DNA of 64,000 nt, taken from Hofstenia miamia. Its lineage: Eukaryota; Xenacoelomorpha; Acoela. The position numbers and the translations under genes are program-made. Location: contig SCFE01000062.1 of assembly GCA_004352715.1 (NCBI GenBank), positions 1,151,605 through 1,215,604 of the forward strand, in the 5' to 3' direction. Below the pieces are notes generated by a model. The model made no database searches, was not told the DNA's origin, and worked only from the letters and a program-made list of their open reading frames with translations. Shown piece by piece: positions 36,736 to 47,800 of this stretch (positions are counted from its first letter, which is position 1; the number at the start of each line of letters is the position of its first letter).

Positions 36736-37805
36736 TATGCGTTAAAATATCTTTCTATGGTAAAATACTGAACAATTAATTTTTATTCGGTTCAATCCCA
36801 ATGCAGCTTCAAATGATAACCAAAGTAGCTCTTTTCCAATTCCAAATAATAATGAACAAACCCGGGCAAAGCTTAATGTTCTATGGTAGTTCAGACAAAT
36901 TGGTTTATAAAAGTGAAACAAGTCATTTAAAATGGAAGCGAATTGTTTGATTATAAACATTGTCTAATAGGAGAAAACCGTTGCTGCGTCTTTTGACAAT
37001 GCTTACAAGATACATCTATAATTAAACGATTAAAAAAATCATTTAAAACGTGAATAATCGTCTAGCTATTAATCCAATGAACACCAAAAATTATGAAAAT
37101 ATAATCCACCAGTTGTTATTCATAGTGCTAAACTCTAACCTAAAAAGCCTTTGTAAGGCTACAACCGTCGAAATGGATCTGTCAAAATCTTTTATTTGAT
37201 ATTCTCGGTTAAAAGGTCTTTTGTCAAATCTTTCTCAAGAATTATTAACCGTTTAGTGTTAAAAAGCCGCGCTCATTATGATTTTGAAGAAAGTTCATGG
37301 TTTTTAACTTTCTAAAAGTTTCTGATTATTATGAATGGTAATTACAACATTTATGAGAAGTGAAATAGAATTCTATTTAATCTTCGCCGCGGTTACGTTA
37401 GATTACCTAATTAAGAGCTACATTATTTCTATCCCCTCGTTAAGTTTTATGTACTCAATGACGGCAATATTACCTAATGAGAATTAAGAAGAAAGTCAAA
37501 ATGTAAAATTCATTAATTGAAATCTTAAATGGGAAATTCAATATCTCATTTACTATGTACATGCACTTTATATTTCATTTGGTTTAGAAAAGTATGCTGA
37601 TTATTTCTACTTTGGGGTAAAATGAAATTAGTTCAGGGACAGACCACAAAAACTGAGCAAGATAAAAGCAATATCATGATACAATAACTTAATGCATGCA
37701 AAGGGCAATGAGCAAAGTTATTTAATCAAAAAAAGCAAAAAAATATTTCTGTTTATCAAAGCATTCGAATTATTACATCATATCAGATTCAAGACTTGCG
37801 CGCAA
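36736..37805. other. Intergenic region, no gene recognised
   Basis: AT-rich 3' flank of the intact SDR gene that follows. Nothing else is seen. Confidence 0.5.
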
Positions 37806-38618
37806 CTAAACTATGCCCTGAAATTCATGATAAAGCGCTTCGCTTTGTTTTTGCCCAATGTAATACAGGTTTTTGCCATGTACGTCGGGATCTTCAATCA
37901 GCTTCATGTAAAATCCAGCCACTTTATCAACAGGTATCATCCTTTCATACTTTATGCCCAAAACTATTCTGTCCTTGGCTTTATTCAGTAAAGAGATGCC
38001 AGGAAAAGAGTCTAAATCATTGGACGTCTTGAAATCACCCTGCTTGGGTATACTTGTTTGAGCAAATCCTACGCAAACTGAATTCACACGTACTCCATGA
38101 ATATCAATGAAATCGGGCATTGCGGCAATTGATCGAGTAAAGGCTGTTACTGCAGATTTCCCAGCACAGTATGCCGGAAATGCAAATGTCTGAACCCCGG
38201 CAAGAGAAGCAGAATTTATGACAACTCCACCATCTCGGCCTTTTGACCTGCTCATTAGATTGATCCCAATGTATGCCACACGCATCATCGCCTTAAAGTT
38301 AATATCCAAGGACATTTCCCAGTTAGCTTCATCAAAAATACCTGCATTATTAACTACAATATCAAGACCATTTAAAAGAGCGAAAGCTTTTTCAAAAGCC
38401 GCTATTACCTCTTCTCTTTTGCACATGTTGCATTTTATGAAATAAAAACTTCCATTTGGAAAGTTCTGTTCCCATTCGGTTCTGACATTTGCCCATTGAT
38501 TCTCTGCGATATCAAGAACTGCAACATGAACTTCACGTTCTAAAAGATTTTCACCAACTCGCTTACCAATTCCATTTAAACCTCCAGTAACAATAGCCTT
38601 TTTATTTTTAAGATCCAT
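37806..38618 (-). CDS. Short-chain dehydrogenase/reductase, 15-hydroxyprostaglandin dehydrogenase-like (intact, copy E)
   Basis: Single open exon of 270 residues, within the classical SDR size range. The ATG at 38618 (MDLKNKK) is chosen because it aligns with the starts of all sister copies; an in-frame ATG seven codons upstream also exists. The cofactor loop TGGLNGIG is at residues 11-18, and an Asp ending the second strand (LDIA, residue 36) predicts NAD rather than NADP. NNAG is at 90-93, Asn 107 in DIN, Ser 138 in NSASLAG, Tyr 150 and Lys 154 in YCAGK, so the catalytic tetrad is complete. There is no signal peptide or membrane segment, so it is probably cytosolic. It should oxidise a secondary alcohol with NAD; the true substrate (eicosanoid, sterol or other lipid alcohol) cannot be read from sequence. 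The tandem neighbour at 39564 is the closest intact relative, on the same strand with about 0.9 kb between. Confidence 0.92.
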   Translation of the reverse strand: MDLKNKKAIVTGGLNGIGKRVGENLLEREVHVAVLDIAENQWANVRTEWEQNFPNGSFYFIKCNMCKREEVIAAFEKAFALLNGLDIVVNNAGIFDEANWEMSLDINFKAMMRVAYIGINLMSRSKGRDGGVVINSASLAGVQTFAFPAYCAGKSAVTAFTRSIAAMPDFIDIHGVRVNSVCVGFAQTSIPKQGDFKTSNDLDSFPGISLLNKAKDRIVLGIKYERMIPVDKVAGFYMKLIEDPDVHGKNLYYIGQKQSEALYHEFQGIV

Positions 38619-38679
38619 CGCACAAACAGGAAGTACCAACTAAACTGTTTACAGAATCTATGTTTTCATTACCTCAGTC

Positions 38680-39250
38680 AATTAGACTATGAACATTAGC
38701 CTTGTTTACACCATTGTTGACGAACTCCTTCACTGTTGCGGACCACTTTTTTTTATTACAGCTCATTAAGCGGGCCGCACTATACTTAAGTAATATAAAT
38801 ATGTGTATTTTAGAAATTATCAACATCAACAGCAAACAACAATAAACAAAAGTAATAAAGAGTCCATGTGAATCACGCAGCATAGAAGAATAAAATAATA
38901 ATAATACAAAACGTTTAATGAAGTTAGTTGCTTAGTGAGACCAAGGAACTTTTTTTGTTTGACTAAGCAATAAATATATAGCGCGAACCGACGATGCGAT
39001 AACTCTCAACTGCTTATAAAGACCAGCAGGGTTATTTTGAAAATATTGAGCTTCAAATTTCGTTGAGGGCAGCTTGATAATTTTAGTTGCATTTCTTCAT
39101 TATTTCAAAGACAAATATTTTAAATTTGCGAAATAGATTAAACCTTCTATTTATTTTTTTCACCTAATTTCAAGACAACAACCTCAATGTACATCAATGA
39201 CGAAATTCATATTGGTAAATTCATTTATGTAAAATATTTAAAAGAAATGT
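38680..39250 (-). promoter_or_regulatory. Conserved upstream region of SDR copy E
   Basis: The part at 38690-38930 matches the region upstream of copy F at 40505-40715 closely (GTTGCGG-CCACTTTTTT, TTACAGCTCATTAA, GGGCCGCAC, CTTAAGTAATAT, TGTGTATTTTAGAAAT-ATCAACATCAACAG, AGTCCATGTGAATC). The further upstream part matches the orphan block at 14.2-14.6 kb. It probably contains the promoter and 5' untranslated region. It also has a 69-codon hydrophobic open frame (38674-38883) that is similar, with an in-frame 6-bp difference, to one upstream of copy F. Confidence 0.6.
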
Positions 39251-39563
39251 TGTAAATATTTGAATATCCTTAAGATAACACAGCTCCAAAAAATAAACAA
39301 ATATGTTCCATCCTAAGAAAACATCCCATATTATATATAATTTTTATGATTATTCTTGTTAAATAAAAATTACATTGTAAAGTAATGACAATATGGCATT
39401 TGTTTTAAAAAGCAGTCGTCACCAATCAATTTTAATCTTAAAAAATTGATGTGAAATTTGGCAGGAATTCTTAAAACAATAAATCTAAAGCATTCAATCC
39501 CTATAGTCTGGTATGTTTTATAAACACATTTTGAACTCATACTGTGTAATTAAAAATTCAAAA

Positions 39564-40373
39564 TTAAAATTTATGTTCATGATAATACGGCTTCTTTTGC
39601 TTGATGCTATTGTAAAATAAATTTCTCCCATGTACTTTGGAATCATTTATGATTTGAAAATATAAACTAGCAGCTTTGTCAACAGGAATCATATCCTCAA
39701 ATTTAAGTTCATCAAGAACTTTATCTTTAATTTTGTTAACATGATCAATGGATGGGAAGCCATCCAGTTCTCCAGTTTGTTTAAAATCTTGAGGTTTCAC
39801 AATGTCTGTTTGTGAAAATCCTAAGCATACAGAGTTGACACGCACACCATGCATATCGAGAAATCCAGGAATTGAAGCAATAGAGCGGGTAAAGGCTGTC
39901 AATGCATGCTTGGTCGCACAGTAGACGGGGTATCCAAAAGTGGTCAGCCCGGCCATTGATGCAGAATTTATGATAACACCACCATTTTTACCGTTTGCCT
40001 TGCTCATTAGATTGATCCCAATGTAAGCCACACGTATCATTGCAGTTAGGTTAATATCCACGCATTTTTCCCAATTCCCTTCATCAACGATCCCCGCATT
40101 ATTGATTACAATATCAAGACCATTAAAATGCGTTATAGCCTTTTCAAAAGCCGATATTGTCTCTAGTCTATTGCACACATCACACCTGATAAAGTTAAAA
40201 CTATCCTGTGAAAATGTCTTACTCCACTCCAGTCTAACATCTGGCCAGCTCTTTTCAGCAATATCGAATATCGTTACTTTAGCATCATGCTTCAGAAGCG
40301 TTTCAGCCACCTTCTTTCCAAGCCCATTTAAACCTCCTGTAACAATAGCCTTTTTATTTACGAGATTCGTCAT
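39564..40373 (-). CDS. Short-chain dehydrogenase/reductase, 15-hydroxyprostaglandin dehydrogenase-like (intact, copy F)
   Basis: Single open exon of 269 residues starting at the ATG at 40373 (MTNLVNKKA), which aligns within one residue of the sister starts; an in-frame ATG six codons upstream is the alternative. A TTCAG sits directly before the chosen ATG, so a 5' untranslated intron is possible. All SDR landmarks are present: TGGLNGLG cofactor loop, Asp in FDIA ending the second strand (NAD preference), NNAG, DIN asparagine, Ser in NSASMAG, and Tyr and Lys in YCATK. It aligns with copy E without gaps over at least the first 155 residues and shares its C-terminal NL-Y motif. It should be a soluble NAD-dependent alcohol dehydrogenase of the same subfamily. 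The substrate is unknown. The dead plus-strand copies share more C-terminal features (FKQTGELD, AASLYFQIIND) with this copy than with copy E. Confidence 0.92.
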   Translation of the reverse strand: MTNLVNKKAIVTGGLNGLGKKVAETLLKHDAKVTIFDIAEKSWPDVRLEWSKTFSQDSFNFIRCDVCNRLETISAFEKAITHFNGLDIVINNAGIVDEGNWEKCVDINLTAMIRVAYIGINLMSKANGKNGGVIINSASMAGLTTFGYPVYCATKHALTAFTRSIASIPGFLDMHGVRVNSVCLGFSQTDIVKPQDFKQTGELDGFPSIDHVNKIKDKVLDELKFEDMIPVDKAASLYFQIINDSKVHGRNLFYNSIKQKKPYYHEHKF

Positions 40374-40504
40374 CTGAACATGCGTAAACATAAAACATCA
40401 TGCTGAAAAGCTTGTTTGTACTGTAAATAGTTACAGAGTGTATTGGCAGTGATTATCGTAGTTACTAATCAAGTTTTAATACGATTACACTTTTAGATAT
40501 CTTA

Positions 40505-40715
40505 ATCAACTCTTTCACTGTTGCGGGCCACTTTTTTGCAATTACAGCTCATTAAAAGGGCCGCACAACACTTAAGTAATATGTGTATTTTAGAAATGAT
40601 CAACATCAACAGTAATGAACAACAAACAAAAGCAATAAACAGTCCATGTGAATCCTGCACTACTGAAACATAAAACAATAAAAATAACAATGAAACGTTT
40701 CAAGTACATACACAA
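40505..40715 (-). promoter_or_regulatory. Conserved upstream region of SDR copy F
   Basis: About 210 bp aligned with 38690-38930 upstream of copy E, starting about 130 bp before the coding start. Strong blocks are GTTGCGGGCCACTTTTTT, GGGCCGCAC and TGTGTATTTTAGAAATGATC. It includes a 62-codon open frame whose hydrophobic part (DSHGLFI then LLLMLIISKIHI) also appears upstream of copy E. It is read here as a promoter or 5' untranslated region. Confidence 0.6.
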
Positions 40716-43700
40716 AATGAATTCGAATCTTCTAGAGTATATTCTAAACATGCATTTGCCATTATTTTTTATAATCAATCCTTATCTAGGCAGCAATGAA
40801 AATACATATTATCACACTAAAATATATCCTAAATACTTTTTCTAAAAGACTTATATTTCTTTAGTTTTCATTTTCTCAGGCGAGATGAACTAAAAAATTT
40901 TTTACCCAAGTGTTGAATACTGAAATTATTGTATTCTCATAACATGTAAAAAATTACTGGGAACACTTGCCTAGAAAAACCACTTAAAAGAGATGTATAA
41001 GTAAATCTTTACGTTCTATAATTTAACTCATGATAGTCAAAGTAATATACTATTTAGATTTACAGCGACACCTTGCTGAAGGAGTATATGATATGGAAAA
41101 CTATTTAAATTAACAGAATAATTATAAGCAGTGATGCGAAAACTAAAGATTTCATATGCCTATATGACACCCAAAATTTTCATTCTGTGCATTATTGTAA
41201 ACCACATTCAAACTCAAATAGATTCGTGAGTAAAAAAGGGTGGCTTATACAAAGCACCGCCGAATACACTCTGCAATATAAACGTTCAATCTCGATCACT
41301 GGCAACGGTTTAAATGGAATGCTTGGGCAGAACGCAATGCTAAATACAACAGTTACGGATGCGCATATGTGCACACAATACATGCGAACTCCCCGATAAC
41401 AAGGCATACAAGTTAAATAGATAAAATTACAATATCGTGGTAGTTGCAGGCGCCTCGGGAGCGATGTCAGCATCAAGTTATAAATTAAACATCACATTTC
41501 AATATATTTTGGTTTATTTCGGAAGAGATAAAATGCAATTTCTAAATTAGATGCGAGTTTCAATCGTTAAATTTAAACCCTGTTTTACATACACATATTT
41601 ATATATATATATATATATATATATAACATAAAAAATTGTCTTAGAGCCATCGTTAATCACAATCAGTAATATTTCTTCAAAAGGATATACTACTGACTAA
41701 TAACAGCTAAGCCTAAATAACAAGGTAATCTATCACTGCCAAATTACCAAATTAAACGTTTTCTTTCTTATAGATCTAGGGGGGGGGCAATGATTCTAGT
41801 GTCTATGTCAATAGCTGACGGGCAAAAGGCTTATGCAATGCATTACTAAAGTCAAGTTCGAAAATCCAGCAATTTCTAAATTTACAAAGAGAAATCTAAT
41901 TATATAAAGTACCAATGCTAAATAAAGAATAATAACAGGTGCAAAAAAACTGTTCTATGTAGTTAATAATAATAATTCTGCTATACATGTAATTAGATTG
42001 ATGAAATATAACAGAATATAATAGAGAATGTATCAAACTAAAAATCCGCCATTGGGTAGAGTTTTATTTATATGTACTTACATAAAACGTATTTTTACAT
42101 ACTGTATTTTACATATTTCTTTTTTTTTCATTTTTGTTTAGAAAAATGCACAGATATTTGAGGGTAACATAGGCCATACACGCCCAGTGGTTAGCATCGC
42201 CAATTATGGCCATTATAGATATTTTGAATAATATAAAGATTTAATCAGTACGAGAACGGTTAGAAAATCTTGATATTCATTATAATTATTACTCAATTCA
42301 ATATTGTCAAAGACACAAATTTCAAAGCAATCTATCTAAGAAAAATGTATTGAGAACAATAGTAGTTTAAAAACTTCAAATTAAACAAAATTTTGAAGCC
42401 TTTTAGACCAAAAGTATACTACTTTCTATTAAATGAACCCTATCTGAAACGGCTATTGTGTTATACTTGATTTGCGAAGATACCACACAGTAATTTTGTA
42501 AAATAGATTCGAAAAAAAAATATGTTGTCTTACAAAAAAGTTCCAATTGCAATTCGGTTTTTGTATATTTTCTTACATATTTCAAAAAAGTTCATAAATA
42601 TTTTATGACTAACTTTGCCGTCTTTATTTACATATAAATCCGAAGCTAGTCATAGTAAAAACACTATGAGAAAACTTGCATTTAATCCACGAAACAAAAA
42701 ATGAATATACAAAAAATATTTTAATTTTGAACAGCCTCAGGCAACATTCTTGAATCAAATCGACTCACTCCTATTCTTAATTCAAAATTGAAAATACCTT
42801 CTAACAGTGAACAAAAGTATATATCAGTGCGTTGAACTAGAAGCGCTAAAAACGAGTGATAAGGAGGTAAATCTAAATTGATTTCCTCTGTAAAAAATGT
42901 CATTACTGCGGAGCTGTGATGTAATTTGATTGTAAGGAGCATTGAAGTAACATTAAAAACATGTTAATATCTGAGATGAAAAGAACTAAAACTTTAATCT
43001 TGTGATTAAACGCCGGTGCTTCAGATGTGTCGTAAGAGCATCCTTGAAGAAGAGAAACTAGAAGAACTTCATTACAGCATTTACAACAAGGAGGCTTTGT
43101 TCGCTAGAAAATGGGAGGTAATGCTTAAAAAGGCTCCTATTGTTTTCAAACAAATCGTCAAAGTAAAATGCCGTACTGAGGTGTACGCGCAAACGGCTTT
43201 TATCTCAAGCGAATCTCATCACTTTTGATTTCTTTATTTTAATACCGGTACAAAGAAACATTTAAACTCTTAAAAAACAGGAAATATATAATTGTGATTC
43301 ATTCAACAAATGTAAAATCAATCAAAGCCAATAAATTAATTCTTAAAAAAGTTCGTTATTATATTATCAAATACAGTGTATATATATATATATATTATAT
43401 TATATATACATATTATAGCCATTTTTCGAATGAAACCTACAACATTAAAAGACATAGTATTGAAATAATAAACACTAAAATAAATTTCAAATTTAATGTT
43501 GGCTGATTTTTTTTATAATGTATATCATCGCATTCTAATTTAGTATATTTAAATGCTAAAACACATTACGGATTAAATAGGTTCGATGATCAATGACGTG
43601 AAAACTCAACTTAATATTCAAATAAATTAATGTATTTAGAGCTTTCTTGAATCGAGTAATGGTAAATGAAAGCTTTAGGGAAACTAAGAAATACTATACT

Positions 43701-44040
43701 TCTGTCACGTGATTCCTACAAATAAGATACTCTAGTGTTTTAAGTAATTCCTAACAAAAACAGCATTTCAAATTGCGATATGGTCCTTGAAACACAAGCT
43801 TTAGGCAAAATAAGGAACCAATTCCAAGAACATATGAGAATAGATGAGATTCGCTAAAGTATACAATTGCTAATTTCAGCAAATATAGAAATAGACAATA
43901 CTTAAACAATTACTAAATGTTTAATGCAATGAAAATAATTTAAGAAAATACTTAAAATAAACAATTTCCATTCATCTAACTAATGAAATTTTAAGTATTG
44001 ACACAAACCCATTAAAAACTAATAGGTTATTAAAAATAGG
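40716..44040. other. Intergenic region, no gene recognised
   Basis: AT-rich. It contains (TA)n near 41600-41625, a G9 run near 41769-41777 and a mixed TA run near 43378-43410. Open frames at 41187-41476 occur on both strands over the same less AT-rich patch and resemble no family. A possible exon at 43023-43115 is listed separately. Confidence 0.5.
43023..43115 (+). other. Possible isolated coding exon
   Basis: An open stretch preceded by TTCAG and followed by GAG-GTAATG, reading MCRKSILEEEKLEELHYSIY, then NKEALFARKWE. The splice-like borders and charged composition are exon-like, but no partner exon or family is recognised. Confidence 0.2.
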
Positions 44041-44077
44041 TTTCACATAGTAAACAAAAATTTATTAATACACTGCA

Positions 44078-44210
44078 CGCCCCGCCTATTTCGGGGCGGT
44101 TCTGCTCGCATGAAACAACAGTAGCCAATCAGAATCTCTATTCTGGAAGAATGACGTAATATTGAATTCTCCCATCCATTTCTTGAATGAATTAAGACGG
44201 CATTACGTAA
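44078..44210. promoter_or_regulatory. Candidate regulatory cluster: GC hairpin, CCAAT and CRE-like sites
   Basis: In AT-rich DNA, a perfect 7-bp GC stem (CGCCCCG at 44078-44084, CGGGGCG at 44092-44098) is followed by CCAAT at 44125-44129, TGACGTAA at 44152-44159 and TTACGTAA at 44203-44210. The last two are bZIP-type sites. No gene is seen on either side, so this may be a distal element or part of an unrecognised repeat. Confidence 0.3.
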
Positions 44211-44771
44211 CTGATGATTAGTCACTCGATTTTCAGGAAGCATTCTTTTAATCAATGAAAAAATGACTCATCCTCTCAAATATTTCACATCAAAAGAAAA
44301 TAATTCCCAAAATAATTTATAAGATAAAATAAAAATATATGTAATAGAGCAACTTTATCATATTAATGCAACTTTATTCACAATTGTGAGCACAAAACCT
44401 TTTTGACAGATGCAATTGCAATACTCTATGAATATTTTGCGCATTTTCTATGGTAATATATGATTGAAAATGACTTCTTCGTGTTATGAATTCTAATTAA
44501 CTTTAAAGAAGACACTTTCGGAAAGTTTGTAAAATCCATTTAATGAATAATTTATAGGGCATTTTTTTACTAAAATTCTAAGAATACACAACATTATATA
44601 TTCAGTAACTCTATATTCAGGATTATGTTCTATTATACGTAGACATGTATGAGTTATTAGAAGAGACTGATAACATTAGATTTGCTTAAATCTACATTAA
44701 TAATAATAATATATATTTTAAATTGTTACATGAAACTGATAAAAAATATTAATTATTAAAATTAGGTCAAC

Positions 44772-44817
<46 letters not shown>

Positions 44818-47800
44818 GATATAGGTATATACATCCGTGGTATATATTCCTGGTTCTGAAGCAATTGCAAAATAATAAGCACTTTTATAAATAACTTCTT
44901 TGTTATATTTGTAGATCGTTATATTAATAGCGAATAGACGAAATTTAGTAGTAGTGTATATAAATGTTATATAAAACAGAGGCAAATTAAATTATAAATT
45001 ATGCAATTGATTTTTCCCCGAAATATTTACACGCAGTTACTCATAAATCTAAATAATAAAACTAATATCTGAGTGTTAATTGTAGTGGTATTATTTAATG
45101 ACAGCCTTAAATATATCACCTAGGGAAAAAACTTATTTTGATAGAAAACGTTAAAAGAATATTTCCAGATATATAGTTATGTTGAATAGAAGATCAAAAA
45201 AGTTAATTCCCAGTTTGCATATTCTTGGAACACCATTTTAAGAAACGTAAATTTGCGACAGTATACAAACTATTTCGAAATTTTAAAAAAAAATCCCCAT
45301 GTGAAAAAATAGATTTTTGATATAATAAATTTCGTTCTGAACTAGTATGCGAAATATTAAACGTTTTATTCAAGTATTTAATTAAATTTCATAAATTCAC
45401 GGTGTATGTTTAAGTACTGCACAGTCCATAATTTGTAGTAAATCTACCAGTAACTGGGCATGAACACTAGGCAATTGTTCACAGATGCCCTAAAATCATT
45501 AATTCGGATCATATTAGCATAAATGCAAAAACAGATACATCACGTTATGCTTAATAAGGCCCATAGAATTAAGAGTTCCATGCCAAAAAAACCAGTGATT
45601 TTTACCTGATATGAATAAGGTACAAATAAACTTACGAATGTCATTTAAATTGAGCTTGAGCAGTTCTGTGGGTTCACACATATTTGAGCTGAGTGATCAA
45701 TTTGAAGAGCTGACAGACCTTGAATTTCAAATCTGTTCGTTTCGGAATCTCCAATTCTAGAACATGTAAGGGCACTTAAATGAGAATATTTGAAATTCAT
45801 TTTTTGAAATTAAAATCATACAAACGAATGTTAAGAATGAAATACAAATCAATAAACAATTAAAATAGTTCATTTAGAAAAAATGGCATAACACCACATA
45901 TATATTATTAAAAATCTATTAGTAGTATTAATTATTACAAAATTATATATTATCCGATGGTCACTGCACTTCACGAAAATGCTTATCACTAAGCTAATTT
46001 TTGTTAATACTAGGAAAATGGCTGCACAAATATATTTGTTATATGGGTTATTAACAAGTTTATTATGGGCGTTACAAAAATGAAATTGCTGAAAATTCAT
46101 CCAAGGGGATGAGAGTGATTCAGAGTAAAGTTACTACGACCATGATACACAGTGAATAAAAACTGACGAATGGGAAGCGCAAATACGCCTAGTATTATAT
46201 TATAGTATGGCCTGTATATAGGTAATAACAAACAAATGCACGATCAAAGGTTCAATAAAGCACGTGTGCAACTACACATCAACTCCTTCGTATATATGAA
46301 ATAGCTTTAAAAAACTACATAAGTTAATGTTTTATGTCACTTAAAACTCAAATAATAAAAAAACTATAATAGGTAATATTATTAGAAGGGCTTAGCTTTA
46401 AGAAACGTTTTATTTTAGGAAATTTTAAGAGAAAGTGTTAGAAATAATGGACGACAAGACCTCAAATTTGACGTTAAATTAGACAGATGCTGTGCTGCAA
46501 ATTCGAATAAATTAATAAATTACTCGTCAAAACAGAACAGCAGCAATTTTTGCATAATCCTGAAATCACAAATTGATCAACTCGCTGATAAAAAGCATTA
46601 AGCGGGAGACAGTTAAATCCAGATTTAATATATCAATTTAATTAAAAAACTATAAACTTTAATAATGTGATAATCTGTTGGTAACGAATTCAGAAAAAAG
46701 TATATGAATGGAATTTTTATAAATAATTTAGTTACAATAGATGAATAAATTGCATTAATTGTTGCCGTAAAACCAATATAAGTCAGGAAGGAGGCCTTCA
46801 AGGCCATTATTTGCATTTAAAGTTTATAATTAATGAATGCAACTAATTTCCTATATATTCATGGCTATTTGACATTGTACACCTGATGTTTTCTAAGTGG
46901 TAATTTTTATTATAGGCCATTTTTATGGAAAGAGTACCCACCTACAAATTGATAACAGACAGAGGTGTTATTTAGGTGATCTTATTAATATTTTGATCAC
47001 GAAATGAATCGCGGAGAATAGCTAGACTCATTTGACGAAAATTATAAAAAAAAATAAATTTCAAAACCTATTTAAAAAACATTTACTCTTTAGCAATTAC
47101 GAATTTCATTGAAATCAAAATAAAATACATAACAATCATGATTGAAATTGTAAATAAATATAAATATATTTCTACCAAATTTGAAATGAACGTTTCAACG
47201 GGCATATATGAATAGACAAATTGCTGACGAAACGCAAAAAATGATAGAAACCAAAACAAAAATTTCCATGACATAGGGATAGGAAACCGGCGTACCTATT
47301 TTTACAGTAATTTTGCAATCATGCCTTAGGAAATCGTTTGAAAAATCTTTTAAATCCTCTTAAAAACATTAAACGTGACTTTTCCAAATAGGTCAATGGT
47401 GGAGGACGTTCATAAACTGGAGTAGGATACAATTGCTACCAATAGGAATCTAATAACAAAAAGATTTTGTTGGTATTATTGAATAGAATCAAATTTCAAC
47501 AAGAATTTAAAATGCATGGTAATTGACTTTTCAAAATGCGATTAAATTTCCAAGTAAATAAAAAATTTTTCAAGCAGCGAACCTTGAAGTAAGAAAATTA
47601 CATTTGCAATTTTTTGGTTCAGTTTTTCTCAATTCAAAAGTGTTTTTGCTCCACTTTTTCCCATGGGTATCCATTTTAGAAAAAACTTGTTCCATATCCA
47701 TCCCGACCTGTCCCATGGGTCAAACTATTTCCATCTCTGCGCTATATTAAAGATGGTCAACTTTTTTAGAAGCAAAAACGAAATGCATAAATAACATAAT

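Noticed and set aside
38218-38445. Plus-strand frames over the SDR genes (also 40102-40377)
   Set aside because: Antisense to clearly conserved SDR coding sequence, with no domain of their own.
41126-41310. Possible hAT pair CAGTGATGCG...CGATCACTG
   Set aside because: Only 7 bp match and the flanking 8-bp words differ, so no target duplication supports it.
44767-44985. Tyr/Ile-rich minus-strand frame
   Set aside because: It translates a TA microsatellite; low complexity only.
47640-47741. Possible hAT right end (...CCATCTCTG)
   Set aside because: No left end or 8-bp duplication could be found; kept only as a remark in the intergenic entry.
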